From assembly GCA_947501355.1 (NCBI GenBank), contig CANMVA010000001.1, positions 2,131,492 to 2,195,491 on the forward strand: a stretch of DNA of 64,000 nt. Direction: 5' to 3'. The translations under genes and the position numbers were made by a program. This DNA comes from an uncultured Paracoccaceae bacterium. Its GTDB lineage: Bacteria; Pseudomonadota; Alphaproteobacteria; Rhodobacterales; Rhodobacteraceae. The notes beneath the pieces are model-generated. The model searched no databases and had not been told where the DNA came from. It saw only the letters and a list, made by a program, of their open reading frames with translations. Below, one piece after another: positions 9,604 through 19,590 of this stretch. Every line of letters starts with the position of its first letter. Position 1 is the stretch's first letter.

Positions 9604-9694
9604 GTGGCCCTCCGGTTTCAAACAAGTTTAATGCTAAACTATATTCGCAACAGGGCAGATGCGACAGGGGATAGTGTCGCAGCTTGGCGCAGGA

Positions 9695-10267
9695 TCAGGC
9701 GCGCAAGGCCTCGACCGTCGCCCCGTAGCCTCCACCCGCGATGAAGGCGACTTCCGGGTCCGTCGCCCGGCGCGACAGCGCCTTGTTGCGGAACGGGAAG
9801 CGCCCGAACTGACGAATAACCTCGCGATGCGCCTTGGCGTGCAACAGATTGTTGTCACCTGCCTCCGGCATCCGTGTGACCATCAGGCGTACGCAGCGAT
9901 CCTGATCGCAGAGGTTCTCGGAATGCATCAGGGGCATGTAAAAGAACTGCCGCGCTGGTTCGTCGATGCGCATGTCCCAGCCCTTGTCGATGGCCGCCTT
10001 GGCCGCCGCAAGTGCAACATGATCAGAGGCAAAAGCCTCGGCGGTGTCGCGGAACATGTTGCGAGAAAACTGATCGGTCAGGATGATATAGGCCAGCGCC
10101 CCGCTCGGATATGTGAGCCACAGCGCGCAGCGCCCCTCCATCGCGCCCTGCCATGTCGCTTCAAACCGGTCGCGGATATCGGCATCCAGGCGCGCGCTGC
10201 CCTTGTACCAGCCCTCTGGCCCGATCTCGTCGAGCCAGTAGTTCAAAACGTCGTCCGGACCCCGCAT
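9695..10267 (-). CDS. DUF924 family protein
   Basis: 190 residues from the ATG at 10267, which has AAGGAG eight bases upstream; the open frame reaches 10333 without a ribosome site. It starts MRGPDDVLNYWLDEIGPEGWY and contains ILTDQFSRNMFRDTAEAFASD and FYMPLMHSENL, the conserved blocks of DUF924. The fold is TPR-like and all-helical; the function is not established. It lies between two leftward genes and upstream of lpdA, with a 91-base gap. Confidence 0.88.
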   Translation of the reverse strand: MRGPDDVLNYWLDEIGPEGWYKGSARLDADIRDRFEATWQGAMEGRCALWLTYPSGALAYIILTDQFSRNMFRDTAEAFASDHVALAAAKAAIDKGWDMRIDEPARQFFYMPLMHSENLCDQDRCVRLMVTRMPEAGDNNLLHAKAHREVIRQFGRFPFRNKALSRRATDPEVAFIAGGGYGATVEALRA

Positions 10268-10376
10268 GGCTTGCTCCTTGATCTCGCACCGCATCGTTCC
10301 ATTAACTGTTACAAAACCGTTAACATGCGGCAACCAAATAAATTCGCGGCCTCACCTTCGGTAACAGACCGTAACA

Positions 10377-11651
10377 TCACAGCCGCGTGTCAGCATCCTC
10401 AGCGTCGTCCTCAAGGGCGGTTTCGATATAGTATTCCTGCGCAACCTCGACCGCGACCGGCGAGGAGGACGGAAAAATCGGCGCATAGGAGGTCGTATCG
10501 TCCACCTCTGTTGAGGCCGACCGCTGCGTCATCCGGTAAAGCGCATAGACCGCCAGCGCGAAAAGCAGCACCGCGACGAACAGGAAGAAGCCGCGCGGGC
10601 CGATCACGCCCATCATCCAACCGGTGATCAGCGGGCCTGCAATCGCCCCGATCCCGTTGATGAAGATCAGCCCGCCGGAGGCGGCGGCCATGTCTTCATG
10701 TTCCAGAAAGTCATTGGTGTAGGCGATGAGCAGTGCATAAAGCGGGTTGGACATGCCACCGATGATGAAAGCCGCGAGCAGCAGCGCGGGAAAGAAATTC
10801 ATCAGTAAGAAGCCGACCATCGCCCCGATGCCACCGATCACACAGACCGCAAAAATCAGGGTGCGTCTGTCCATCCGGTCACTGATCCAGCCGATGGGAT
10901 ATTGCAGCACAAGCGCGCCAACATAGATCGTCGAGATGAAGATGGATATCTGGCCCAGGCTCAGGCCCGCGAGCTTGGCAAAAACCGCTGCCATGCCAAA
11001 CTGCGCCGAAAACACCCCACCCAGCAGAAACATTCCGACACAGCCCAACGGCGAGGTGTCGAAAAGCTCTTTCAAGGTCATGGGTTTGGTTGCTTCAAAT
11101 GCCGGTGTCGGGCTGATCGACAAAAGGATCGGCGCAAAGGCCAGCGAAACAAGGATCGACGGCAGGATGAACAACAAGAACCCGCTGGGATCGGGGATCA
11201 GCAACAGCCCTTGCGCGACCACAATCCCCGTCATTTGCACCAGCATATAGGCCGAAAGGGCCTGCCCCCGGTTCTCGTTATCGGCAGAATTGTTGAGCCA
11301 GCTTTCCGCAGTCACATACACGCCGGAAAAGCAAAACCCGATAATCACCCGCCCAATGGTCCAGGAAATCGGATCGACCAGCACCGGATAAAGAATCAAA
11401 ACCGCGGAAATCATTGATCCAAGGGCAGCAAAGACCCGCACATGGCCGACCCGGCGGATCATCTCGGGAGCCAGGCGCGAACCGCCCAGAAAGCCCACGA
11501 AATAGGCCGACATCACAATCGACATCTGAAAGGTGGAAAATTCGGCATCGCCGCCGCGGATACCCAAAAGCGTGCCTTGAAGGCCGTTTCCGACCATCAG
11601 CAACATCATTCCCAACAGCAAAGCCCATGAGGAGGCAAGCACTTGTTTCAT
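10377..11651 (-). CDS. MFS transporter (YcaD-like)
   Basis: 424 residues from the ATG at 11651 (MKQVLASSWALLLGMMLLMVGNGLQG), chosen over upstream starts because the hydrophobic N-terminus begins there and AGGGG precedes it. About 12 hydrophobic segments are visible. The TM2-3 loop GSRLAPEMIRRVGHVRVFAAL and the central ISDRMDRRTLI are MFS motif A equivalents. The long acidic C-terminal tail (about 45 residues ending EDDAEDADTRL) is cytoplasmic and unusual for a small carrier. It resembles the YcaD group, whose substrates are not settled. The open frame continues upstream into the queA-distal region, so the start is not certain. Confidence 0.83.
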   Translation of the reverse strand: MKQVLASSWALLLGMMLLMVGNGLQGTLLGIRGGDAEFSTFQMSIVMSAYFVGFLGGSRLAPEMIRRVGHVRVFAALGSMISAVLILYPVLVDPISWTIGRVIIGFCFSGVYVTAESWLNNSADNENRGQALSAYMLVQMTGIVVAQGLLLIPDPSGFLLFILPSILVSLAFAPILLSISPTPAFEATKPMTLKELFDTSPLGCVGMFLLGGVFSAQFGMAAVFAKLAGLSLGQISIFISTIYVGALVLQYPIGWISDRMDRRTLIFAVCVIGGIGAMVGFLLMNFFPALLLAAFIIGGMSNPLYALLIAYTNDFLEHEDMAAASGGLIFINGIGAIAGPLITGWMMGVIGPRGFFLFVAVLLFALAVYALYRMTQRSASTEVDDTTSYAPIFPSSSPVAVEVAQEYYIETALEDDAEDADTRL

Positions 11652-11762
11652 ATTCGCGACCCCTGGCCTTGGCATGAGGCTGTCACACTGCCTGAGTCGC
11701 GCAAAATGCGATAGCGCAGGCACGACTTTCCCGCGTCGTTTCCGGCATTTCCCGGTTTCAGA

Positions 11763-12809
11763 TCAAGGGATCAGAAGCGAGCTGTCGCCATATGAAAAAA
11801 AGCGGTACCGCTCGGCAATGGCATGGGCGTAAATCTGGCGGATTTTATCAGCGCCCATCAGCGCCGAGACCAGCATCATCAGCGTGGACTTGGGCAGGTG
11901 AAAGTTTGTCATCAGCCCTTGGGTCACGCGGAACCGGTAACCCGGCGTGATAAAGATATCCGTATCGCCCTGCCAGGGCCGCATCGTGCCATCCTCGGCA
12001 GCCGCACTTTCGATGAGGCGCAGCGCGGTCGTACCCACCGGGATCACGCGCCCGCCTGCGGCACGGGTTTCGTTGATCCGGGCCGCGGCCTCCGGACTGA
12101 CAGAGCCCCATTCGGCATGCATCTTGTGCTGGGTGATGTCATCGACCTTCACCGGCAAGAACGTCCCTGCCCCCACATGCAGCGTCACTTCCGCGAAATC
12201 GACGCCTCTGGCCGCAATCTGCGCCAGAAGCGCGTCATCGAAATGCAGGGACGCGGTGGGGGCCGCGACAGCGCCCTGCTCTTTGGCGAAGACGGTCTGA
12301 TAATCGGTCCGGTCGCGATCATCGGCTTTGCGCTTGGCCTCGATATAAGGCGGCAGCGGCATGGCACCAGCCTCCGCCAGCGCGACGTCGAACGCCTCTC
12401 CGGTCAGGTTGAAGGCCAGCACGCCCTGCCCGTCCTGCTTGCCGGTCAGGGTTGCCACAAGGCCCGCATCAAAGGTGATCTGCTCGCCCTCAGCGACTTT
12501 GCGCAGCGGCTTGATAAGCGCCGTCCAATCGCCCGAGGGCGTCGGCGACAACAGTGTCACCTCGATCTTGGCCGAAACCAGGCCTTGCCCGCTGTCACGA
12601 CTGCGCTGCCCGGTCAGGCGCGCCGGGATCACCTTGGTGTTGTTGAGCACCAGCAGGTCGCCTTCCCGCAGAATATCAGGCAGATCAAAGACATGGGCAT
12701 CGTGGAGGCCATCCTCCACATGCAGCATTCGCGCCGATGTGCGCGGGTTGGCAGGCCGTGTGGCGATCAAGTCGTCCGGCAGGTCGAAGTCAAAATCAGA
12801 GAGTTTCAA
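11763..12809 (-). CDS. queA: S-adenosylmethionine:tRNA ribosyltransferase-isomerase
   Basis: 348 residues, typical of QueA, which transfers the ribosyl part of SAM to preQ1 in tRNA to make epoxyqueuosine. Family landmarks are the N-terminal [55 protein letters not shown] and [18 protein letters not shown]. It lies ten bases after the large AsmA-like gene and probably shares its transcript. tgt, the preceding enzyme of the pathway, is about 32 kb away at 44630, so queuosine genes are present but scattered. Confidence 0.95.
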   Translation of the reverse strand: MKLSDFDFDLPDDLIATRPANPRTSARMLHVEDGLHDAHVFDLPDILREGDLLVLNNTKVIPARLTGQRSRDSGQGLVSAKIEVTLLSPTPSGDWTALIKPLRKVAEGEQITFDAGLVATLTGKQDGQGVLAFNLTGEAFDVALAEAGAMPLPPYIEAKRKADDRDRTDYQTVFAKEQGAVAAPTASLHFDDALLAQIAARGVDFAEVTLHVGAGTFLPVKVDDITQHKMHAEWGSVSPEAAARINETRAAGGRVIPVGTTALRLIESAAAEDGTMRPWQGDTDIFITPGYRFRVTQGLMTNFHLPKSTLMMLVSALMGADKIRQIYAHAIAERYRFFSYGDSSLLIP

Positions 12810-12819
12810 GGGACGGGCC

Positions 12820-15800
12820 TTATTGCGAAACGCGAGGAGCTGGGCGGCGGAAAATCTCGCGGAACATGCCGGGGGTCAAGGCGGAAAGCGGATTGACGGC
12901 GACTTGCGGAGCGGACGGGTCCCCCGACAGGGTGAAGTTGAACCCGATCAAGCCTTCGCCGCGCCGGGTCAGGAAACTGCCGATCCCGTTGAGCAAATAA
13001 AGCGGCGAGAACACACCCTGCATGTCCATCTGGCTGGTGGCGGGCCTGTAGGTGCCGTCCATCGAGATCCCCAAGGACGGCCCCGTGGCCGAGCTTTCGG
13101 TGACCGCGATGACATTTGGCGTCAGCACAAATTTCGCATCCACATTGGTAAACAGCACCCCTTGATTGGCCATCTGATCCAGAAGCCCCACTACGGACAC
13201 GGCGCTCAATAGATTGGCCAGCGCCGGTGCATTCTGCACACGCGTTTCGGTGATCGCGAGCGTGCCATCATATTGCCCGTCCGCCGCGCGCGGGCGCAGG
13301 ATCAGGTTCAGATCGCCGCCGCGCGCGGACCGGATCAGCCGCGCATTGCCCATCACCCGGCCTGCATCCTCCGACGTGATGCGCACCGCAGTGCCGTTGC
13401 GATCCGGGATGACCGTGCCAAAGATCGGTGTGGAGCCATCGTTGACCGTGGCGCGGAAGTTGCCGTTGAAGCCGCCTGCCGCGTTGAACTCCCCGCGCAG
13501 GTTCGTCAGGCTGATCCCGTCCGAGACGACAAGCTCGTCCAGCGCCAGATCAATCGGGCCGCCCTGCCCCGTGCCTTGACCCAGCTTGGCGCGACGCAAA
13601 TCCATCGTCCCGGCCGTGATCTGAACAGCGGGCGCAGCCCCGCGTCCGCGTCCGATCAGCGTCACGGGCGCATTCAGCCAATCGCCTACGCGGACCCGGT
13701 CGAAACTGGCGCGCTGAAACGCGCCATCTGCGCTGACCGCGATGCGGCCTGACGCACTTAATCCAGGAGCCGAGAGGCTGAGCGCGTCAATCTCCAGCGG
13801 TGTGCCAAGGCGCCCGTTGATGGCCAATTCCCCGCGCGCCCCGGCAGGTTTGGCCCAGTTCAATGACGCAAGGCGCAGACTTGCACCGCGCAGATCGCTG
13901 GTCAGCCGGAAGCTGGGGGGCGCGTCTTTGGGCAGGCTGAGCGCCAGGTCCCCGCTGGCGCGCCCCGACAGCGTGCCCGGCGGCAGATCAATGCGAAACT
14001 CATCAAGGAATTGCTGGGACAGCTCAATCGCAGCCGTGACCGTCGGGGCCTCTGCCTCCACCCCAAGGGGCAGCCGGAACGTGCCGCTCAATGGCACGTC
14101 GCCCAGCCGGGCGTCGCCGTCGATCACGACGGCCTCTGAGGTGACGGTGACGCCCAATATTTGGGCGGCCAGCGTGCGGTCCTTGACCAGCGTGGTGCTC
14201 CGCAAGTTCGACACCGTCCCGGTCGCGGCATATGCCACCTGCGAGACCTTGAGCCCCCTTTTCAGCGGCAACGACAGATCAATCGTCGCGCGCGCCCTGC
14301 CATCGGCCAGATCGACAGGTAGGTTCGCCTTCTGCAAAAAGCCGAACGGCTCTTCATCCAGCAGCGACAATGTCGCGGTGATTGTGGCGTCGGTGTCCAG
14401 CCGGATCATGGCTTGCGCGGGTTTGCGCGCTATGTTCGCCACCTCGAACCGGGACCCGGCCAGTTTAATGGCCCCCCCGCGCGGCGCCTGAACCTGCCCT
14501 TGATCGACGCTGACGACAAAACGGTTATCCGACAACAGCGCGCGCCCGACGCCCTTTGTGATCGGCGGCAGCGTCTTCATGAAGCGCACGGTTGCGTCCT
14601 CAAACTCCCATCCGACGCGGAAATGGGGCACATCGCCCGCGCTTGCACGCAGCACGGCCTGCACATTGTGCAATCGCCCGGCGGTCACATTCTGCGCGAC
14701 CCATTCACGGGTTCGCGCCACTTGCGTCGACGGCCAGATCGCGGTGACCGCCTGCGGCGTGATCTCGTCGCCAAAGGCATTGAGCGCAACGGACCAGCCA
14801 TCGGGATCGGCGGTCACAAGCGCGTCCCCTGTCAGGCGGGTGGCGTCCGATTGCAGCATGAACTGCCCCACCTCGACCGAGAACGGATCGAGCTTGAGGC
14901 GGAAATCAATCGCGCTCCGGCTGAAATCAAGCGGCGCGTCGAAGAAGTTGTCCGGGTTAGCATTCAGCTCGGTCAGTTGGAATTGCCCAAGCAGCGTCTG
15001 CGGCAGGCCATTGCGAAATTCCTTCATGTAGGCGCGGCCCGTGCCGGTGACATTCACCATTTCGCTGCGCACGCTGACAGTGTCGAAGGACAGCATATTG
15101 GCAACCGGATCGAAGGTGAAATAGGTCTGCGCACTGTCAAACTTGACCGGGCGCGTGGCCTCCGTCGGGCGCAAAGCACCGGCCCCGAAATCAAGCGTGC
15201 CAAAGAGCGGTCCGGTCAAGCCATCCTCGTTCAGCGACAGCCGCATCGCCCCGGAAATCGGCGCCTCTAGTGCGCTGAGCCACGTCAAAGCGGGCACCTG
15301 AGTGGCAATGTCCTGTGCGGGCAGCGTGCCGATATTCACCGAGATGTCCGAGGCCACACTGTCCAGCCGCGTGTCATAGCTCAGCTCGACCGTGGAGGCG
15401 TATTCACGCCCCGTCAGCAATGCCAGATCAGCGCGCAAACGCAGCTCTGCGCCGTCGCGCTCCAACTCGGCCCGGCCCCCGTCAACCACCCAGAACTGCC
15501 CCGAAAGCGCGTCTTCGTAGCTTAGCGTCAATCCGTTAAGCTGGACCCGTTCAAGGTTCTGCGCCGCATCGGTCAGGAAGATCTGTTCCACGCTTTCCAG
15601 CGCTTGCAACAGCCCGCCTGCTTCGCCCAAAGGCGCGTCCCCCTCGCCGAAGGCAAAGGCGAACTGGCCGTCCGCAAAGCGCCGCAATGTCAGGCGACCA
15701 CCGGTCAGCGTCACGTTGGTTACGCGCAACTGGCGCGACAGCAAAGGCCGTGCGGCGATCTGAATATCCGCATCCGCCAGCGCCACCATCGGACGGGCGG

Positions 15801-16110
15801 CCGCATCGCGCAGCAGCATATCCTCCAGCCGCAGGTAAGGCTCTAGACTGTCGTTGACGCCGATCAGAATGCGGCCAAATCCGATCTGACCGTCGGGAAT
15901 CTGGTCGCTCAAGACCCGCTCGACCCGGTCGCGCACCCAATCGGGGGCCGTGATCGGCCGCCCGATCATCGCGAAGGCCGTAACCGCCAGCCCACCGAAA
16001 AATACCATGAACGCGATCAGCACAATCAGACCGCCCCGACCGCGACGGCGGGGTGTCTTTTCTTGTGTCGGGTCCGGCCCGGACCCGTTATCCTCGGGCG
16101 TGCTGCTCAT
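12820..16110 (-). CDS. AsmA/YhdP-like inner-membrane anchored envelope protein (DUF3971)
   Basis: 1096 residues. After a proline/arginine-rich cytoplasmic start (to about residue 27) a single membrane helix ([23 protein letters not shown]) anchors a very long periplasmic region rich in beta-strand repeats such as [15 protein letters not shown], an N-terminal DUF3971-type part and an AsmA-like C-terminal part. This architecture matches the YhdP/TamB/AsmA superfamily of bridge-like proteins implicated in phospholipid transport to the outer membrane; the specific role here is inference. It is divergent from bcp and immediately precedes queA. Confidence 0.85.
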   Translation of the reverse strand: MSSTPEDNGSGPDPTQEKTPRRRGRGGLIVLIAFMVFFGGLAVTAFAMIGRPITAPDWVRDRVERVLSDQIPDGQIGFGRILIGVNDSLEPYLRLEDMLLRDAAARPMVALADADIQIAARPLLSRQLRVTNVTLTGGRLTLRRFADGQFAFAFGEGDAPLGEAGGLLQALESVEQIFLTDAAQNLERVQLNGLTLSYEDALSGQFWVVDGGRAELERDGAELRLRADLALLTGREYASTVELSYDTRLDSVASDISVNIGTLPAQDIATQVPALTWLSALEAPISGAMRLSLNEDGLTGPLFGTLDFGAGALRPTEATRPVKFDSAQTYFTFDPVANMLSFDTVSVRSEMVNVTGTGRAYMKEFRNGLPQTLLGQFQLTELNANPDNFFDAPLDFSRSAIDFRLKLDPFSVEVGQFMLQSDATRLTGDALVTADPDGWSVALNAFGDEITPQAVTAIWPSTQVARTREWVAQNVTAGRLHNVQAVLRASAGDVPHFRVGWEFEDATVRFMKTLPPITKGVGRALLSDNRFVVSVDQGQVQAPRGGAIKLAGSRFEVANIARKPAQAMIRLDTDATITATLSLLDEEPFGFLQKANLPVDLADGRARATIDLSLPLKRGLKVSQVAYAATGTVSNLRSTTLVKDRTLAAQILGVTVTSEAVVIDGDARLGDVPLSGTFRLPLGVEAEAPTVTAAIELSQQFLDEFRIDLPPGTLSGRASGDLALSLPKDAPPSFRLTSDLRGASLRLASLNWAKPAGARGELAINGRLGTPLEIDALSLSAPGLSASGRIAVSADGAFQRASFDRVRVGDWLNAPVTLIGRGRGAAPAVQITAGTMDLRRAKLGQGTGQGGPIDLALDELVVSDGISLTNLRGEFNAAGGFNGNFRATVNDGSTPIFGTVIPDRNGTAVRITSEDAGRVMGNARLIRSARGGDLNLILRPRAADGQYDGTLAITETRVQNAPALANLLSAVSVVGLLDQMANQGVLFTNVDAKFVLTPNVIAVTESSATGPSLGISMDGTYRPATSQMDMQGVFSPLYLLNGIGSFLTRRGEGLIGFNFTLSGDPSAPQVAVNPLSALTPGMFREIFRRPAPRVSQ

Positions 16111-16177
16111 GCCTTTATCTTCGCGCGGCTGGCCCTAAAACAAAACCCATAACTGATGCACAAAGGATCACGCTCTC

Positions 16178-16639
16178 ATGACCGATATTGGCTCTGCCGC
16201 CCCGGACTTCACCTTGCCCCGCGATGGCGGCGGCGAGATCACGCTTTCAGCGCTTCAGCCCAAGGCGGTCGTTTTGTATTTCTACCCTAAGGACGACACG
16301 CCCGGTTGCACCAAAGAGGCCATCGCTTTCACCGAACATCTGGCCGAATTTGAAGCGGCAGGTGCAGTGATCCTGGGCATCTCCAAAGACCCGGTCGCCA
16401 AGCACGACAAGTTTGTCGCCAAGCACGAGCTGAAAGTGGCGCTTGTGTCGGACGAAGACAGCGACGTCTGTGAGCGCTATGGCGTCTGGGTCGAGAAGAA
16501 CATGTATGGCAAGAAATACATGGGGATCGAGCGCGCAACCTTCCTGATCGACGGCACCGGCAAAATCGCGCAGGTCTGGCGCAAGGTCAAAGTCCCCGGT
16601 CACGCGGAGGTGGTTCTGGACGCGGTCAAAGCCCTTTGA
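16178..16639 (+). CDS. bcp: Peroxiredoxin (thioredoxin-dependent thiol peroxidase)
   Basis: 153 residues, AhpC/TSA fold of the Bcp/PrxQ group, reducing hydroperoxides in the cytoplasm. The peroxidatic Cys44 lies in YPKDDTPGCTKEA. The position five residues later, where E. coli Bcp has its resolving Cys, is alanine (CTKEAIA), so resolution must use another thiol, perhaps the Cys in SDVCERYG, or an external partner. The stop overlaps the TTG of the DUF455 gene by two bases, suggesting coupled expression. Confidence 0.93.
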   Translation: MTDIGSAAPDFTLPRDGGGEITLSALQPKAVVLYFYPKDDTPGCTKEAIAFTEHLAEFEAAGAVILGISKDPVAKHDKFVAKHELKVALVSDEDSDVCERYGVWVEKNMYGKKYMGIERATFLIDGTGKIAQVWRKVKVPGHAEVVLDAVKAL

Positions 16640-17448
16640 AACCTCTGACCCAGATGGCCTGTGACGTGTTGCAGACCGCAGATGGGGCGGCGAAAACCGC
16701 GCTGTCTCGGCGCTATGCGGCGGAGTGGTTTGCCGCACGCGACGCAGGCGATCCGGTCGAGATTGGTCGCGGGGCGCCCCCTTTGCGCCCTGCGCGCCCG
16801 GCAAAGCCGGACCTGCTGGACCCGCGCGACGTGCCGCGACGCAAGCCCGGCTCGGTCGAGGGGCGGCAAGCCATCCTCCACGCGGTCGCACATATCGAAC
16901 TGAACGCGGTCGATCTGCACTGGGACCTGATCGCGCGGTTTGGTCATGTCGAAATGCCCCTAGGCTTTTATGACGATTGGGTGAAAGCCGCCGACGAGGA
17001 ATCCAATCATTTCAATCTGATATGCGCCTGTCTCGAAGCACAAGGCAGCCATTACGGCGCCTTGCCCGCCCATGCGGGCATGTGGCGCGCTGCCGAAGAT
17101 ACCGCCGACGATATGATGGGCCGTCTCGCTGTCGTCCCGATGGTGCTGGAGGCCCGCGGTCTGGATGTGACGCCCGGCATGATCCAGGTTTTCAAAAGCG
17201 CAAAGGACAAGGACACCGTCGCCGCACTTGAGGTGATCTATGCCGAAGAAGTGGCCCATGTGGCCTATGGCTCGAAATGGTTTCACTTCCTGTGTGGGCG
17301 GCAGAACCTCGATCCCAAACCGCTCTTTCACGAGCTTGTCCGGCGCTACTTTCATGGCCCCCTCAAGCCGCCGTTCAATGAAGAAAAACGTGCTGATGCA
17401 GGACTGCCCCCCGACTTCTACTGGCCCTTGGCAGAAGCCCGTCGCTAG
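16636..17448 (+). CDS. DUF455 ferritin-like protein
   Basis: 270 residues from a TTG that overlaps the bcp stop as TTGA; an ATG at 16654 is an alternative. It shows the DUF455 core: AILHAVAHIELNAVDLHWDL, a helix with DEESNHFNL, and EVIYAEEVAHVAYGSKWF. The repeated E..H pairs in helices suggest a ferritin-like four-helix bundle with a possible di-metal site. Function is unknown; some relatives are annotated as possible rhamnosyltransferases without support from the sequence. Overlap with a peroxidase gene hints at an oxidative-stress link, which is inference. Confidence 0.85.
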   Translation: MKPLTQMACDVLQTADGAAKTALSRRYAAEWFAARDAGDPVEIGRGAPPLRPARPAKPDLLDPRDVPRRKPGSVEGRQAILHAVAHIELNAVDLHWDLIARFGHVEMPLGFYDDWVKAADEESNHFNLICACLEAQGSHYGALPAHAGMWRAAEDTADDMMGRLAVVPMVLEARGLDVTPGMIQVFKSAKDKDTVAALEVIYAEEVAHVAYGSKWFHFLCGRQNLDPKPLFHELVRRYFHGPLKPPFNEEKRADAGLPPDFYWPLAEARR

Positions 17449-17457
17449 GCCGTATGA

Positions 17458-17473
17458 CTGAACAGCCGTTCAG
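17458..17473. promoter_or_regulatory. Perfect inverted repeat upstream of the M23 peptidase gene
   Basis: CTGAAC-AGCC-GTTCAG is a perfect 6+6 palindrome with a 4-base spacer, ten bases after the DUF455 stop and about 140 bases before the M23 gene. It has no T-run, so it is not an intrinsic terminator. The size and spacing suit a dimeric repressor operator, but no regulator is assigned. Confidence 0.3.
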
Positions 17474-17611
17474 ATCGGCAAAAACCCGCCGATTCCACGG
17501 GCTTATGGCGACGAATTGCCGTTAATTGCCCGTTTTTCTTGCAGCAGACTCCCCGACCAAGTAACACCCCTGCAACACGCCGCTTGGGGAGCGGACGGTT
17601 GTGAAACTGGG

Positions 17612-18967
17612 ATGGGTCACGGGACAGACATTTTGAAAACGCGACTGATACACAAATTGCATCGCGCGCTTGAGCGGCGGTTGCCCGAGAAACGCTTGTT
17701 TCTCAGATCAGACACCGAAACGCGGTTCATCCGCCTGAAACCGGAGACGCAGCTTGTCGGCCTGATGGGAAGCTCCCTGCTTGTGGCATGGACGATCATC
17801 GCGACGGCGATTTTGCTAATGGACAGCATTGGCGCCGGCAATTTCCGCGATCAGGCCAAGCGTGATCAGATGGTCTATCAGGAACGCCTGAACGCCCTGT
17901 CCTCGGAGCGTCACATGCGCGCCGAAGAGGCCCTGGCCGCACAAGACCGCTTCAATTCCGCACTTGAGCAGATTTCGGTAATGCAGTCGGAACTGCTTGC
18001 CTCGGAAGATCGCCGCCGCGAGGTCGAGACGGGCCTTGAGGTCGTGCAGAAAACCCTCCGTGAGGTGATGGTCGAGCGGGATCGCTACCGTGACGAGGCG
18101 CAGACGCTTCTTGCAGCGATGGAAAGCGGCGAAGGCGGCACCAGCACGGTTGGCAGCTCCGAGATGGAGGCGACCGTCGCCCTGCTCTCGTCGGTGCTGC
18201 AAGACACCGCCAGCGAGCGTGATACCACGATCAGCGATGCGGCGGATGCTTTGAAGCAGGCGGAAGTCCTGACAGAAAAGCTCGCGACGATGGAAAAGCG
18301 CAACGACGAGATTTTCCGCCAGCTGGAAGAAGCGATGACCGTCTCGGTCAAACCACTGGACAAGATGTTCCGCGCGGCTGGCATGAACACCGACAGCATG
18401 CTCAACCAGGTGCGCCGCGGCTATTCCGGTCAGGGCGGTCCCCTGACCCCGCTCAATTTCTCCTCCATGGGGTTTGAGCCTGATGCAGACAGCAACCGCG
18501 CCAATCGCATCATCGAGCAAATGGACCAGCTGAACCTTTACCGCATCGCGGCCCAGAAAGCCCCGTTTGCGACGCCGGTCAAATCCGCCTTCCGCTTTAC
18601 CAGCGGCTTCGGCTATCGCCGCGACCCCAAGACAGGGGGCCGCCGTATGCATAACGGCGTCGATTTCGCCGCCTCCAGCGGCACGCCGCTTTACGCCACC
18701 GCCGACGGCGTGGTCGTGCATGCCGGCTGGCAGTCCGGCTACGGGCGCCTTGTCAAAATCCAGCATGAGTTCGGGATCGAGACCCGCTACGCCCATCTGT
18801 CGAAACTTCGCGTAAAAGTGGGCCAAAGGGTCTCGCGCGGGGATCGTATCGGTGATATGGGAGCCTCTGGACGAGTGACGGGTGTGCACCTGCATTACGA
18901 AGTGCGTGTGGGCGGCAAACCGGTCAACCCGATGACATATATCAAGGCAGCGAACGATGTTTTCTAA
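17612..18967 (+). CDS. Membrane-anchored M23 family metallopeptidase with coiled coil
   Basis: About 451 residues. The start is uncertain: ATG at 17612 is used, a TTG at 17633 is also in frame, and the open frame extends to 17516. One membrane helix (LVGLMGSSLLVAWTIIATAILLM) is followed by a long charged coiled coil (about residues 75-280) and a C-terminal LytM domain. Zinc ligands are visible in RMHNGVDF and GVHLHYEVR. It would cut peptide cross-links in peptidoglycan from the periplasmic side. It overlaps the bactofilin gene by 11 bases; bactofilin/M23 pairs are known to shape cell walls in several bacteria. Confidence 0.92.
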   Translation: MGHGTDILKTRLIHKLHRALERRLPEKRLFLRSDTETRFIRLKPETQLVGLMGSSLLVAWTIIATAILLMDSIGAGNFRDQAKRDQMVYQERLNALSSERHMRAEEALAAQDRFNSALEQISVMQSELLASEDRRREVETGLEVVQKTLREVMVERDRYRDEAQTLLAAMESGEGGTSTVGSSEMEATVALLSSVLQDTASERDTTISDAADALKQAEVLTEKLATMEKRNDEIFRQLEEAMTVSVKPLDKMFRAAGMNTDSMLNQVRRGYSGQGGPLTPLNFSSMGFEPDADSNRANRIIEQMDQLNLYRIAAQKAPFATPVKSAFRFTSGFGYRRDPKTGGRRMHNGVDFAASSGTPLYATADGVVVHAGWQSGYGRLVKIQHEFGIETRYAHLSKLRVKVGQRVSRGDRIGDMGASGRVTGVHLHYEVRVGGKPVNPMTYIKAANDVF

Positions 18968-19448
18968 AAGCAAAATCAACGACCCCGCCCCCGGCGCTCC
19001 TGCAGAGGGCGCAACGCCCGCCAAATCTGACGCGCCCGCAGCGCCGAAGAAGGAGTTTCAGGCCTCCGCGCCCAAGGCAAAGCCGCCCGCATCCGTTCTG
19101 TCTTCGGACCTGACGGTGACCGGCAACCTCAAGACATCCGGCGACATCCAGATCGAAGGTCAGGTGGACGGCGATATCCGCGCCCATCTGCTGACCGTCG
19201 GCGAAGGTGCCACCGTGCGCGGTGAGTGCATCGCGGATGACGTTGTCGTCAATGGCCGCGTCGTGGGCCGGGTGCGCGGTTTGAAAGTGCGCCTGACCTC
19301 CACGGCCCGCGTCGAAGGCGATATCATCCACAAGACAATCGCGATCGAAAGCGGTGCGCATTTTGAAGGTTCCGTGCAGCGTCAGGACGATCCGCTGAAC
19401 GCCGGTTCGCCAAAGACCGCGCCCAAGCCGGAAGCGGCAAAGGGCTAA
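18957..19448 (+). CDS. Bactofilin (polymer-forming cytoskeletal protein)
   Basis: 163 residues. A disordered Pro/Ala/Lys N-terminus (to about 48) precedes a beta-helix domain with periodic turns: LTVTGNLKTSGDIQIEGQVDGDI, VGEGATVRGECIADDVVVNGRVVG, LKVRLTSTARVEGDI and IAIESGAHFEGSV, the bactofilin (DUF583) signature. A short charged tail follows. Bactofilins polymerise without nucleotide at the inner membrane and recruit cell-wall enzymes. The 11-base overlap with the M23 peptidase supports a working pair. A strong terminator follows at 19472. Confidence 0.95.
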   Translation: MFSKSKINDPAPGAPAEGATPAKSDAPAAPKKEFQASAPKAKPPASVLSSDLTVTGNLKTSGDIQIEGQVDGDIRAHLLTVGEGATVRGECIADDVVVNGRVVGRVRGLKVRLTSTARVEGDIIHKTIAIESGAHFEGSVQRQDDPLNAGSPKTAPKPEAAKG

Positions 19449-19471
19449 AACGCTCCGCATCAATCAAATCG

Positions 19472-19511
19472 AAACGCCGTCTCCGATCTCGCGGAGGCGG
19501 CGTTTTCTTTT
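19472..19511 (+). terminator. Rho-independent terminator after bactofilin
   Basis: A 14-base-pair stem (19472-19485 with 19492-19505, one G-U pair) closes a six-base loop and runs into TTTTCTTTT. It ends the M23 peptidase/bactofilin operon. Its T-rich tail merges with a copy of the dispersed intergenic repeat. Confidence 0.85.
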
Positions 19512-19526
19512 GTCCCAAAATACCTG
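19503..19526 (+). repeat. Dispersed intergenic repeat, copy b
   Basis: TTTTCTTTTGT, CCC, then AAAATACCTG. It overlaps the T-tract of the bactofilin terminator, so here the repeat core forms the tail of a terminator. It is nearly identical to copy a at 8095 over its last 20 bases. Confidence 0.6.
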
Positions 19527-19590
19527 ATGGCCCGGCTGCACGCCCGCATATCGGCGGTCTAACGCACTGATTCAAACATCGCATGCGCGC

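Noticed and set aside
9625-9640. Small inverted repeat AGTTTA-ATGC-TAAACT upstream of lpdA
   Set aside because: Only six bases per arm and AT-rich; it could be chance or a weak operator and does not support a feature.
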